From assembly GCF_902167145.1 (NCBI RefSeq), contig NC_050098.1:111266207-111330206 (forward strand): DNA of 64,000 nucleotides, given 5' to 3'. This document shows positions 41,398 to 53,717 of this stretch, in pieces. The stretch is from Zea mays (Eukaryota; Streptophyta; Magnoliopsida; Poales; Poaceae). Position numbers and translations under genes: made by a program. Position 1 is the first letter of the stretch. Each line of letters begins with the position of its first letter. Under the pieces are notes generated by a model that saw only the letters and a list, made by a program, of their open reading frames with translations, was not told where the DNA came from and did no database searches.

Positions 41398-41523
41398 GGC
41401 ATGTTTGGTTTGCTGCCTAACTTGCCACACTTTGCCTAACTTTTGTGCCTAAGGTTAGTTCTTCAATTCGGACGACTAACCTTAGGCAAAGTGAGGCATA
41501 GTTAGCCACGAACCAAACATGCC
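41398..41523. repeat. 126-bp MITE upstream of the UBP8-like gene
   Basis: The ends are inverted (GGCATGTTTGGTTTG and CGAACCAAACATGCC). Inner parts also pair (GCCTAAGGTTAGT with ACTAACCTTAGGC), so the element folds into a near-complete hairpin. TACAG flanks both ends (41,393-41,397 and 41,524-41,528). The superfamily is uncertain because the apparent 5-bp duplication may include terminal bases. Confidence 0.75.
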
Positions 41524-41528
41524 TACAG

Positions 41529-42303
41529 TGCTTGACCCGCTTCCCGTGTGATTATAACCTGTGGTGGTGTCCAAACGATGGATAGATGTCGCGCCGTGTG
41601 ATCGATTCCGCCTAAGCGTGCTATCTTAACAAGAAAATGACCTTTTCCACGAATGAGCGTGTCCACGAACATGCTTCCGCGTCCAAATATATGCGCTCAG
41701 CATAGGCTCTAAATTTTACACTATTTAAAATATAAGAATTATATTATATTAATTTTTAGATTAAAATTAATTAAAGGTCTAAATAGATCGTGGACAAATG
41801 TTTGAACCGTGATTTATTACCATAGTAAGATATGCAACGAGGCAGCTAATTCTTAGTCTAGTTTTAACCCTTCTAAAAGCAACTCTGGTAGTTACGTAAA
41901 ACACTTCCTAAATATTGATTTATACGGAGTTGTTAAGAAAAACGTTTTTCCAATAGTTATGTAAAACACATCCTAAATTTACAAAACACCCTAAATTTCT
42001 CTAAAACATCCCTACATTTGGCAACTTTTTATGAAGCTTCTTAAATCCACTACACCAATTCCATCGTGAAAAAATAATTCTGCGCATGCGCAGCTAGCGA
42101 TTAAACAACTGTTGATGTAATGAACGGCCGCACATGCAAAACTCACAACTAAACAATTGTGGCAGCAAATCAAAAGACCAATGCAGCTCACCAGGTTGAA
42201 AGTTGTTGTCGCTCACGAGGTCATAATTTTCAAGTCGTGTTGCGGATTAGAGATAAAACAAAAGGAGAAAAATAAGACGGTCCCACTCAAATTAATAACA
42301 TAG
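41529..42303. other. Upstream flank of the gene island, no gene seen
   Basis: AT-rich sequence without a supportable ORF. AAACACCCTAAATTT-like words near 41,870-42,050 hint at an old small transposon, but I cannot define its ends. Confidence 0.4.
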
Positions 42304-43236
42304 TGTCGGGGAAATGATCCCCTGTCCCTAGGACCTGCCAGTCAAAGAGTGCGCTGAGGGAAGGGCTGAAAGTCACCTAGAGAACTTAGAGTTTTATAAA
42401 CTTTGAATACAAACTTCACCTGGGGTTAGGGTTAGATGAAATCGGTGTGCGGAAGAGAGTTCTTCTTGCTATGAGTTGCTCAATCAATATGGATAACTTT
42501 GGGAACTAACTCAAAAAGATTGCAAGCAAGAGAACTTAGAGAGAGGGGACAGAAAGAATCAAATAGTAAGGTAATGATCAACACAAATGAACGCAACGAT
42601 TTGTTTCCCAAGGTTCAATTCCAAAGAACATACTCCCCGTTGAGGAGGCCATGTAGGTCGAGTCTCTTTCAACCATTTCCCTCTCTCAAACGGTCACTTA
42701 GACCGGTTGAGTGCTTCTCCTTAATCTCGAGGATCACTTAGACCCCACAAGGATCACCACACTATTATATGTCTCTTGCTAGATTTACAAGTCACTTGAG
42801 AGTTTAGAAGGAGACGAAGAAAGCACAATTAAGAAAGCCAAGCAACAATAAAAACACAAGACCATACTCTCTCTAGACTTTCTAGGGCAATAATCACTAA
42901 TGATCACCAGTCACAATTATGGCACTTGGAAGAGCTTGGGAGCTTTGAATGTGTCTTGAGATGAAATGCTTGCTCTTGTATTGAATAAGGATGAATGGAA
43001 TGCTTGGATGGAATGAATGGAGGTGGTTGGGGTTTGTATTTATAGCCATCAACCATTTCCTAGTCATTGCCCACATTCTACCAACCGCAGACGGTCCACG
43101 CTCCTGGCCCAAACGGTCCGCCCCTGCACATCAACGACGGAAATCGCAACGATCAACAACAACGGTTATATCAATGACTATAAGTGCATTAAATGCATCG
43201 TCAGATGTTAGATAAAGCAGTCGCGGACGGTCCAGC
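42304..43236 (-). repeat. LTR remnant, probably minus-strand
   Basis: The left edge is TGTCGGGGAAATGATCCCC, a typical LTR terminus. A TATA-like GGCTATAAATAC reads on the minus strand near 43,037. The right side is cut by the next LTR, so only part is present. The family is not recognised. Small ORFs (42,897-43,215) overlap the promoter-like region and are not genes. Confidence 0.5.
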
Positions 43237-45095
43237 TGTCACACCCGGTTTTAAGGGCAAAATCGAATGCATAGCATATGTGTCAGGATCTATTTTCACA
43301 CATATGTTGACGTCACAAGTGTAATATATCAAAGAAACAATGGATAAAAGCATAAATAAGGGTTATAATAACATATTACACTTTGAATGGACATAATGTC
43401 TTAACCTTTATTACTCATCAAAGTACAAAAGAATATGGACATCCTTCCACAGGAAGATGACCAGAGGAAATCACTAGACTAGCATCCATCGAGTTCACCA
43501 TCAAAATCTTCATCTGCAAACTTCTGATCAAAATTAAGCAAGGGGGTGACCTCACTTATGGTGGGGGCTCATCAAGTGGGTGAAAATGCAAGGTTAACAA
43601 GGTAAGGATGAAGTTTAGTGTGGTTAGCATTTTAGTTGGTCAACATTTTATTATCAACAACACCTGATTACTAAGTATAAGTATATACCAAACCCATATT
43701 AAACATAAACAATATTTATCAGCATATATATATATATATCATCAGCATAAAGGTCAGAACCACTTGTACAAAAATATCATCAACATGAAGCTCAACCACT
43801 TGAATGCAATAGACACAATTTATTTTCATCTTCAAGTTCAATTATCATGTGAGGGTCCACGCTGCTCTTAACCGTGAGCATGGCTAATATATCAGTTTTA
43901 CACTCTGCAGAGGTGGTACAACTTTACCCACAAACTGTGTATCCCCTCTAGCCTGGGTTGATCGGACCCGTAAACACTTCCCAGGTGAATGGCTAGGGAT
44001 CCATTATGAGGCTTTCACAAAATATCCTTAGTTCAAAGCCATCCACTAAGGTTTCCATGTTAGTTTTGGTGACCCTCTGGACAAGGCAACTTAGCCAAGA
44101 CTATGTTCCCATGTTAACGTGAGCTACCACCAAACCAGTGTCGCCCCCTCTTTCCCATCTTTTAGGTAAGGTCGCCAGGCACTAAGTATATAAAGCTAAT
44201 TACCAAACCTATAGCCATGATAACACTCGTGGTTGCACTGTTTTCCTAGGTGGTCACTCAATGTTCCAATTAACACAATATGATCTTGCTCAATCATCAA
44301 ATTAACAACAATAATGTAAACTTACCATTTGGAACATTAATATCATCATCAGGAGTACCAGCATAAAGTTAAAGCTATAGCAATAGCATAGCTACTTGAT
44401 TAAATCATAACCCATAACCTAGGTTAACAAGGAATAAGGTTTGAACAATTAGATGTATCCGAATAGGTAACCCATCAAAATTATGCATATCATAAATGTA
44501 AATTTAGTTATCATGTGTTGATTAGGTTCAAACATAATATGCAAGGGGAGAAGTCCACTTTCCTTGCTTAAAAAACTTGAGATTCTTCCACGGAATAGAT
44601 CATGATTCTCAGCTACTTGATCAACCACTGAATAACATACAAACAAACAAGAACATACACTACTTAATAACATAAAACAATCACCACAAATAAGTTAAAA
44701 AGAAAGCATAACGAAAAGAGTATTTGCTTTTCAAATACATCATAAGCAATGGTTATAACTAAAAGGCACTCTTTTGAAAAAGGCTTAGTTTGTATTTTAT
44801 AAAACAAGATCTAAGCTTGAAAATATCTTAATTATAAATATACAAATATTAGGTTTACCATGTTAATCTTTTACATAAAAGCCATATGTGATTTGTCTAA
44901 TATTAAGGTTTCGTATGATGATAAAACATATTATAACATTATAAACCTTTTAGAAAACATATATGTTATATACCTAAGATTAATGAGTTATGAAACACAT
45001 TATAAAACATTAATTTTATGTAAAGTTAATAAATATCTTAAACAAATTTTTATGTGAAAAGATCATAATTATATTATTAAACACCTAAGAAAGCA
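43237..45095 (-). repeat. Minus-strand chromovirus-type LTR, 3' portion
   Basis: On the minus strand the LTR ends GGGTGTGACA at 43,237. Blocks near 43,855-43,940 and 44,220-44,260 are reverse complements of the conserved LTR blocks at 4500-4610 and 4200-4240. A small acidic exon (43,513 down to a TAG at 43,479) follows a TTTGCAG acceptor in the same relative place and phase as the exon at 4905. The Sirevirus cuts it at about 45,095; the rest should lie right of the window. Confidence 0.7.
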
Positions 45096-46528
45096 TCTAG
45101 GCCCCTGGTTGGTTTTAGTGATTAATGACAACATAATATTATATGTGACTAACGTGTGTTTTGCAGAGACAATGGTAAGTTAGGTCGCATTACAGGAAGT
45201 TGTACTACAACGGTGAAAATAATCCCCGAGATAAGAACTTGAAGCGATGGCTGAAACGACGAATCAAAAGATGAAGGTCTTCGTATTCCGAGTGTCAAAG
45301 AGTTGCGGACACTCGGTATAGAGTTAGGTCTTCTATTTTATTTTATCCGTACTATAAAGAGGGGTTGTCGATGAGTAGTTTGACCAAGAGAGTTCTAGTG
45401 TAGTGTTGGTGCATATTCACACTTACATCTAGTGCTAGGTGTCACTCTATAACACACTCACGAGTTAGAACGAAAACGGATTCAAAAAACGGAAGGAAAT
45501 AAGAATTAGGGTTTCTATCTTAGGGGCACCGGACTGTCCGGTATGCACGGGACTGTCCGGTGCGCCCTTTGACAGTGGGGCCAGTCTAGCCTGGGGAAGA
45601 GCCTCTCCCCTTGCGCAAACCCGAGAGCGACGAGTTCAGAAATGGAATGTTAGCCGGCACACCAGACTGTCCGGTGTGCACCGGACAATGACTGTTCACT
45701 GTTCGGCGTGCCATCTGCCCAACGACTAGCTGTCAAAACTAGTCGTTGGAAGTGACCGTTGGCGCACCGGACTGGCTGGTGCGCCCATGCGCAGGAAAGG
45801 TTGTTAACGACTAGTTGGGTGGGTGAGGGCTATTAATACCCCCTCCACCTACCATATTGAATGTCTTGCTGCCCACATTAACTCCCATACATTGCTAGAG
45901 CATTGTAAGCACCACAAAGCATAGTGATATGATTAGAAAATCTTAATCCCACATTAGGACCTCATTAGTGCTAGTGAGAGCCACCTAGAGCACACACCGC
46001 ATGCATTAGGCTTCTTTTGGTCAAGTGAAAGTCTATGGCTTGTTACTCTTGGTGATCGGCATCACCTAGACATCTTGGTGGTGTTGGGAGCACGGTGATC
46101 ACCTTGGAGGACTTGTTGGTGACCCGGCTCGAGATTGTAAGCGGTCATGAGGGATCTCCCACGCTGGAGTGGCAAAGGATCATCTCATAGTGAGCACTTG
46201 GTTCTTGCGAGGACCAAGGGGGAGCGATACCCATGCGCGGGTGCTCCAACGAGGACTAGGGAAGAGTGTCAACTCTTCGATACCTTGGGAAAAAATTGGA
46301 GGAGTCTTCTAAACTTTGCTTTACATTCCACATTTAATTCAAGTATTTCACCTTGTGCATTTGTTTAGCAAGTAGTTAAATCATTATCTTAGTATTGTTG
46401 TATTTCTAGAAGTATTCTCTTATTGCTAGTTGTTGGGTGAAGTTGGGCTCTTGATTAGGGTTTAATTGTTGTTGATTTTTAGAAAAGCCCAATTCACCCC
46501 CTCCCTCTTGGGCATCGTGATCCTTTCA
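45096..46528 (+). repeat. 5' LTR of the right Sirevirus
   Basis: The end (GATCCTTTCA at 46,528) is fixed by the primer binding site. The start is approximate, near TCTAGGCCCCTGGTTGG, where the TG may be mutated. CACCGGACTGTCCGGT palindromes occur at 45,527-45,570 and 45,655-45,690, upstream of a TATTAATACC near 45,831. Confidence 0.8.
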
Positions 46529-46530
46529 AT

Positions 46531-46542
46531 TGGTATCAGAGC
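46531..46542 (+). other. Primer binding site (initiator Met tRNA type)
   Basis: TGGTATCAGAGC is complementary to the 3' end of plant initiator tRNA-Met and lies 2 bp after the LTR. Confidence 0.9.
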
Positions 46543-46580
46543 CTTGTTGCTCTTAGATTAGCTTAACCGCTAGAGTAGCG

Positions 46581-48836
46581 ATGTCCAGCGGGGATGGACC
46601 TCCTCCCGTTTTTTATGGTGACGATTTTCCATATTGGAAAATTTGTATAGAAGTTTATTTAGAGGCTATAGACATTGGTGTCTACAAAGCCGCCACACAA
46701 GGGTTCCCCGAACCAAGAGATCCCGCAAATCTTGTAGGAGAAGAGTTCAATTATGAAAAATGGAATGCTAAGGCCAAAAACACTCTTTTTAGAGGCCTTT
46801 GTAAAGATGTCTTTAATAGAGTTAGAAATCATAGAAAGGCCTCTATATGACTAGAAGTGAGTGTGATGAGAGATATCATATTGCAATGAGAAAATTAAAA
46901 TCCTTTAAGATGCTTGCAAATGAAAATGCAAATGCTATGTACTCACGTCTTAACATTCTTGTAGAGGAAGTAAATGGCTTGGGGCTCACCCAAATGTCAC
47001 AACCGGATGTTGTGAGGAAGATTCTCAGTGTCCTTCCAATTAACAAATATGGACACATTGTCACAGTGCTACATCAGATGGATCTTTTAGTTGCTACTCC
47101 TACACAAATATTGGGAAAGATCAATGCTCATGAAATGTACATGCACATAAATGACAAGGATGAGTCATCTTCCAAGAGAAAAGATTTAGCTCTCAAAGTC
47201 AATCAAGAAAAGAAAGGAAAAGCTAAAGTGCAAATTGAGGAGGAATCCTCAAGTGATGATGATCTTGATGCTAACATTGCTTTGATGGTGAGAAAGACCA
47301 CCAAAATGTTAAAGAAGCTCAATAGAGAAGGCATCAAGTTTGACTCAAGAAAGAAGAAGTTCTTCTCCATTAAAAGAAAGCCAATCTCTGAAATGGACTG
47401 CTAAATTGTGGAGAGCTTGGTCATCTTGCTCATCAATGCAACAAGCCCAAGAAGAACAAGTTCAAGGGCAAGAAAGATCATGACAGTGATGATGAGAAAA
47501 AAGAAAATAAATTCTTCAAGAGAAAGGATGGGAAGCACAAAAGGTTCCATAAGAAGAAAAATGGAAAGACATACATTGTTGGTGACTGGCTCACTGACAT
47601 TGAGTCCTCAAGTGGGTCTTCTTCAAGTGAAGAAGAAAATGATGAAAAAGTTGCCGCCATCGATGGGGACTTCTCTTCACCACCACCATCACCCTCATCC
47701 ACTTCTCACCTATGCCTCATGGCTAAAGGTGAACGGAAGGTACAAATTGATAATGATATTATTGATGATAGTGATAGTGATAGTGATGATGAATTTGATT
47801 CACCTTCCTATGATGAATTAGCTAACTTGCTTAAGGAATACACTCAAATCATTAGAAAGTCAAAGGCTAAATGTGATAAGTTAAAAGATGAAAATGAATT
47901 TTTAACTGCCAAATATGACATAGTTGTAAAAGCTAGTGATGATATGAAAGAAGAAAACAAAACTATGTCATCCACTGTAAATGAGCTTAAATCCTCCCTA
48001 AAAGATGCTAAGAATAAGTGTGACAAATTAAATGAAGCAAATAGGGAGTTGAAAGATAGACTTGTAAAAATTAAGGAAGACTATACAAAGATTAAAATTG
48101 ACCATGATAAACTTCTTGTTGCAAATGAGCTTTTATCTTGCAATACACATGAGGCTATTAACCCTGTTGTTAAGATTGATGTAGCAACCTCATGTGATGA
48201 TTTGAGCCAAGATGATCAAACTAGTCTTCATGATGAATTGACTGAAAAGTTGAAGTCTTGACATTAGACAACCAGAAATTGAAGAGATATTTGACGGATG
48301 CAACTACTAGAGGAAAGGTTGCCATAGAGAGCAATGACTTTAACAATGAGTTGGCAGTGGACAATGAAAGTCTTAGAAATGAGGTCAAGAAACTTAAGAA
48401 TGAAAATGAACATATTGTCACAAGTGTGCAAAAGTTCAACAAAGGCCAATACCTTCAAAATGGATTGCTCATGAACGTTGTCATGAAAAACAACAAGAGT
48501 GGTATTGGATATAATTCTTTTGTGCAAAAGAAAGCTACAAATCAATACAAGGCAAAACAGACTCATAAGCCTATCAAATGCTTTGAGTGTGGAAAAGAAG
48601 GACATTTTGCCCACAACTACAAAGCCAAACCACCAACTCCCTTGCCAAAGCATTCAAGACCATTTGCTTTCAATGCTCATTATGTTCTAAGAAAAGTAGC
48701 AAATGGAAAAGTCAAAGTTACATTCTTAGGTCCACCAAGCAAGAGTAGACCTAGACAAATTTGGGTTGCAAAGTCTTTGATTGAGAAAGTCACCGGTCCT
48801 ATGCAAAATAGGGCCCTCAAAATTGAAGCTTGATAT
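46581..48836 (+). pseudogene. Sirevirus Gag, broken by frameshifts
   Basis: The start is MSSGDGPPPVFYGDDFPYWK, and the frame ends at a TGA at 46,848. The same protein resumes at about 46,847 in another frame, apparently after a deletion. A missing base near 47,403 destroys the first zinc knuckle (the remaining half reads CGELGHLAHQC). A further lost T near 48,257 shifts the frame again. The middle part (47,750-48,260) is a long Lys/Glu/Asp-rich coiled coil. A second knuckle CFECGKEGHFAHNY near 48,580 has Tyr in place of the last Cys. Long Gag proteins with coiled-coil extensions are usual in Sireviruses. Confidence 0.85.
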
Positions 48837-48869
48837 ATCTGTTGATGTAGGTTAACTACAAGACCGGTG

Positions 48870-51800
48870 GGAGTCATTGGGTTATTGATAGTGGATGCAC
48901 TCAACATATGACTGGTAACCCACGGAAGTTCACCTCACTTGATGAGAATGTTGATGAACAAGATAAAATCACTTTTGGGGATAATTCAAAGGGAAAAGTT
49001 CAAGGACTTGGCAAGGTGGCTATTTCAAATGATCTTTCAATTTCAAATGTTCTCTTGATTGCACCTTTGAGCTTCAACCTACTATCAGTGGGTCAACTCT
49101 GTGATATTGGCCTCTAATGCTTATTCACTCCTACAGAGGTTGTTGTGTCAAAAATGGATGATGAGTCAATGATGTTCAAAGGATTTAGATACATCAATCT
49201 CTACTTAGTGGATTTCACCTCTGAAGATGTAAACTTAAGAACTTGCCTCTTTACCAAAGCATCACTTGGATGGCTATGGCATAGAAGGCTTGCACATGTT
49301 GGAATGAGCACACTCAAGAAAGTACTAAAGAAAGACATGGTTAGAGGACTAAAGGATGTTGCATTTGAAAAGGACAAGCCTTGTAGTGCATGTCAACATG
49401 GAAAGCAAGTTGCTAACACACATCCTACAAAAGCTTTTATGTCAACATCAAGGCCACTAGAACTGCTTCATATGGATCTATTTGGACCAACAACTTATGC
49501 TAGTGCTGGTGGCAACCTCTACTGTCTGGTTATTGTTGATGACTTTTCAAGATACACTTGGGTGTTCTTTTTCCATGATAAGTCTGAAGTTGCATCTATA
49601 TTCAAGAAGTTTGCCAAGAAGGCTCAAAATGAATTTGATTGCAAAATCAAGAAGATTAGAAGTGACAACGGAAAAGAATTTGACAACACCAACATACATG
49701 AATATTGTGATGAGATTGGGATCAAGCATGAAGTTTCAGCAACATATACACCTCAACAGAATGGAGTTGTTGAAAGGAAGAATAGGACCTTGATCACTCT
49801 TGCAAGGACAATGATTGATGAGTATAACACACCGGAGAGGTTTTGGGTTGAAGCTGTCAACACTGCACGTTATGCATCAAACAGGCTATTTCCTCACCGA
49901 CTACTTGAGAAGACTCCCTATGAACTACTAAATGGGAAAAAGCTAGACGTCTCCTTCTTTCAGGTGTTTGGATGCAAATGCTACATCTACAATAAACGCC
50001 ATCACCTAGGGAAGTTTCAAAGACGTTGTGATATTGGTTTTCTACTTGGTTATTCATCAAAATCCAAAGCATATCGAGTATTCAATCATGCCACTGGCGT
50101 GGTAGAAGAAACATATGATGTGGAGTTTGATGAGACTAATGGCTCCCAAGGAGCACTTGAAAATCTTGATGATGTAGGTGATGAGCCACTTAGGGAAGCC
50201 ATGAAGAACATGCCAATTGGAGCCATCAAACCAAAAGAAGATGAGGAAGAGGTGTAAAATATTGACAGACCTTCTTCATCAAATGTACCACACGATGATG
50301 AAAAAGATGATAGGCATGCAAATGAAGTTACATTTGTCTCTCATGAACAAGCAAGGGTACAAGCTGAAGATGTTGATGCTCCAAGACCTTCTTCCCAAGT
50401 GGTTGAGAAGAGAAACTCATCACTACTTCAAGCACACCCACAAGATCAAATCATTGGGAGTCCTTCACAAGGGGTTATCACTCGTTCTAATAAACATGCT
50501 TCATTTATTGAACATCACTCTTTTGTTTCTTGTGTTGAGCCTACATGTATAGATGAGGCGCCACAGGATCCAGACTGGGTGAATGCCATGCATGAAGAAT
50601 TAAACAACTCCATCCACAACCAAGTTTGGACCCTGGAGAAGCCTCCACAAGATTCAAGGATCATTGGAACAAAATGGGTGTTCAGAAACAAACAAGATGA
50701 TCAAGGCGTGATTGTGCGGAACAAGGCAAGACTTGTTGCAAAGAGCTTCTCTCAAGTTGAAGGCTTAGATTTTGGAGAGACCTTTGCACCGGTTGCTCGA
50801 CTTGAAGCCATCTGTATCCTACTTGCATATGCATCATGCTATGACATAAAACTTTATCAAATGGATGTAAAAAGTGCATTTTTAAATGGCTTTATAAATG
50901 AACTTGTATATGTTGAGCAACCACCCGGGTTTGAAGACCCTAGATATCCTAATCATGCTTACAGGTTGTCCAAGGCGCTATATGGGTTAAAGCAAGCTCC
51001 AAGGGCTTGGTATGAGCGTCTTCGCGACTTCCTCATCGAAAAGGGCTTCAAGATCGGGACCATCGACACAACCTTATTCACAAAGAAACATAACGGTGAT
51101 ATTTTCATTTGTCAAGTTTATGTTGATGATATAATCTTTGGCTCGACAAATGGTTATCATTGCAAGGAATTTGGTGAGTTGATGTCGAAGGAGTTCGAGA
51201 TGTCTATGATTGGTGAGCTGACGTACTTCCTCAGCTTTCAAGTCAAGCAAATGAAAGATGGTAACTTCCTCTCACAAGAGAAGTATACCAAAGATTTGTT
51301 GAAAAGATTCAACATGGAGAAGTGCAAACCAATCAAGACACCCATGCCTACTAATGGACATCTCGACCTAGATGAGGGAGGTAACCCGGTTGATCAAACT
51401 CTCTACCATTCCATGATTGGTAGTTTATTGTATCTTACCGCATCTAGGCCTGATATCATGTTTAGTGTCTGTATGTGTGCTAGATTTCAATCAAATCCTA
51501 AGAAAGCTCATCTTCGCACTGTTAAAAGAATTCTTAGGTATCTTAAGCACACCCCAAGTGTTGGCCTTTTGTATCCCAAAGGAGCTACTTTTGATTTAAT
51601 TGGCTATTCCGATTCGGATTATGCCGGTTGCAAAATTGATAGAAAAAGTACATCCGGGGGATGCCATTTGCTTGGGAGATCACTAGTATCATGGACATCT
51701 AAGAAGCAAAATAGTGTTGCCTTGTCAACCATCGAAGCGAAATACATTGCCGCGGGTGCTTGTTGCACACAGATTTTATATATGAAACAAACTCTTCTAG

Positions 51801-52072
51801 ACTATGGTGTAATTCTAGAAAAGGTACCTTTGTTGTGTGACAATGAGAGTGCTGTTAAAATTGCTAATAATCTTGTACAACACTCTCGCACCAAGCACAT
51901 TGATATCCGTCATCACTTCCTTAGAGATCATGTTGCTAAAGGAGACATTATTTTAGAAGGAGTGAGATCGGAAGATCAATTAGCGGACATTTTTATAAAG
52001 CCACTAGATAAAACCCGCTTTTGTATGTTGAGGAATGAGTTAAATATTCTTGATCTCAGAAATTTCATTTAA
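48870..52072 (+). pseudogene. Sirevirus Pol (protease, integrase, RT, RNase H), two premature stops
   Basis: Protease has WVIDSGCTQHMTG near 48,885. A TAA at 49,115 breaks the frame. Integrase (49,260-50,150) shows the zinc finger (WHRRLAH...CSACQHGKQ) and core LLHMDLFGP, IRSDNGKEF and NGVVERKNRT. A second TAA at 50,255 lies in the acidic linker before RT. RT (50,560-51,300) has ALYGLKQAPRAW and YVDDIIFGS. RNase H has DSDYAGC, LSTIEAKYIAA and LLCDNESAVK. The stop at 52,070 is natural. The parts after 49,145 are in one frame, so only the two TAA codons block it. Confidence 0.9.
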
Positions 52073-52509
52073 ATCTCAAAATGGTGTTGTCAAGCCTGCA
52101 TTGCATATTTAAAATTCTTGTATTGCATCTAGTTAAGGTAACCGCCAACAAAGCGAGTGAAAAAGCTTAACTCGGGCTCAAACTTGACAAGTCTTAGCAT
52201 TTAAGCTTTCTAGTACTTAAAATGTCATTTACTATGAAATTGTTGGTTCTTAAGATATGCATATGCACTGCACTTAGGGGGAGTATTCAAAACTCAAGTC
52301 ATTCATGAAACCCCTAGTGCAAAGCTGAAATGCAAATCTCACCATTTGACTATTTTCTCTAAAAACTATCTAGCCTATTGCAAAATATTTTGAAAAATAT
52401 GAGAGAATATGTGAGGGTACCAATACCTGTCCCAACAGATGTTCTTTTGCGTGCTTATAAGTTGGGATTTGATTTGGTTCAAAATTAGATAGAAAATTTC
52501 AATATTCCC

Positions 52510-52690
52510 TCTATTTGGGCTCACCGGACAGTTCGGTGTGCACCGGACACTACACTGTGCACTGTCCGGTGCACTGGCTAGGCACGCGCAGATCCCTTTC
52601 TGCACTGCGTTGTCCGGTGGTTCATCGGACAGCTACTGTGCGCTGTCCGGTGTGCACCGGACAGGCATTGTAGACTGTCCGGTGTGCCCA
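52510..52690 (+). promoter_or_regulatory. Second cluster of Sirevirus CCGGAC palindromes, upstream of the third ORF
   Basis: Between pol and the third ORF about six copies of CACCGGAC or GTCCGGTG half-sites occur (for example GTGCACCGGACAC and GCTGTCCGGTGTGCACCGGA). They match the motif in the element's own LTR, where it lies upstream of the TATA box. A TTTTTAAAAAA stretch follows at about 52,698. The sequence supports a possible internal promoter, but that function is inferred. Confidence 0.5.
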
Positions 52691-53717
52691 TAATCGGTTT
52701 TTAAAAAACCTTCCCTCGCCCGAGCAATGCCCAGGCCACTCACTTCTTTTCTCTCTCGCTGCTCACTGGTGCTCTCTCATGTCTCTGGCGATCTTCCCTC
52801 ACCGGCGGCGAGCTCCGACGACCTTGCTCCGGTGATCTTCTCGACCCCTTGCTCGTGCTCCACTCCCCTAGTGAGCAGCCCTGCGCTCCCCCTCTCTGTT
52901 TCTCTCTCTGTAGCGAGCTCAACACTTGTTTCCCACCAGTTGAAATCAAACTTCAAATCTCATGAAATCTTGTGAATCAAAGTTGTTGGATGTGTGCCTA
53001 GTGCCTCCTTGAGTTCCTCTGCAGGTTTCCAGCTCCTTTGGGAGGTTTAAACCACTCAAATAGCCATTTCACCCAAATTCCTATACCCCACATGCCAAGT
53101 GCTCGATGAAATGCTCAAACCAGCTAAAATTGCTCAAATCGATCCCAGATTTTTCCAGCACCTTCTTGTCACCTCAAGTAACATATTCGCCAAATTTCAT
53201 GCCAATCCAATATCCCAGACAAATTTTCCATAGATTCCCATTTGTAGCTATTGATTCTGAGCCGAGTGCCACAAATTCACTTTCTTTGCTAAAATTCAAA
53301 CCAAGCACACCCTTCACTCATCTGTACTCATATATACCTACTCGTGAAGTATTGGCTCAATTCCAAGTCATTTTGTGCCCCATTTCCAATTTCAAACCTC
53401 CTATGACACTATTCTTCGCTCAAACGTCGTTTTCGCGTCATTTGACCTCTGTCTCTCCAAATCACTCAGTTTCTGTGTCATAACTCTCTGTGTAAGTATT
53501 TATTCACATTTCATATACTTATGACTATGTGACTAATACGTGCTCACCTCTTCTGTCATTTCAGTGATCTCGCCTGCCCGTGTGCCTATCTCCTGTCCTG
53601 CCTGGATTCTCTCTTTCTCGTGAGGTTTCCAGGTAGTCATTCTTTCACTGCTAATCTTATCAGCTGCTATCTACTCGTGCTTAGTTTTTCACTCTCCTTT
53701 GCAGCACTCAGGTTAGG
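52691..53717 (+). other. Leader-like region of the third ORF with a consensus short intron
   Basis: Pyrimidine-rich, no long coding frame with known similarity. A donor TGTGTAAGT (GT at 53,492), a branch-like GACTAAT (about 53,531) and an acceptor TCATTTCAG (AG at 53,563-53,564) define a 73-nt candidate intron. A TTTGCAG near 53,703 precedes the ATG at 53,718 and could be a further acceptor. The short frames at 52,727 and 53,106 are serine-rich and unsupported. Confidence 0.5.

Noticed and set aside
46531..46542. tRNA-Met match
   Set aside because: Only 12 nt match the tRNA 3' end, at the exact place of a primer binding site; no tRNA gene is present.
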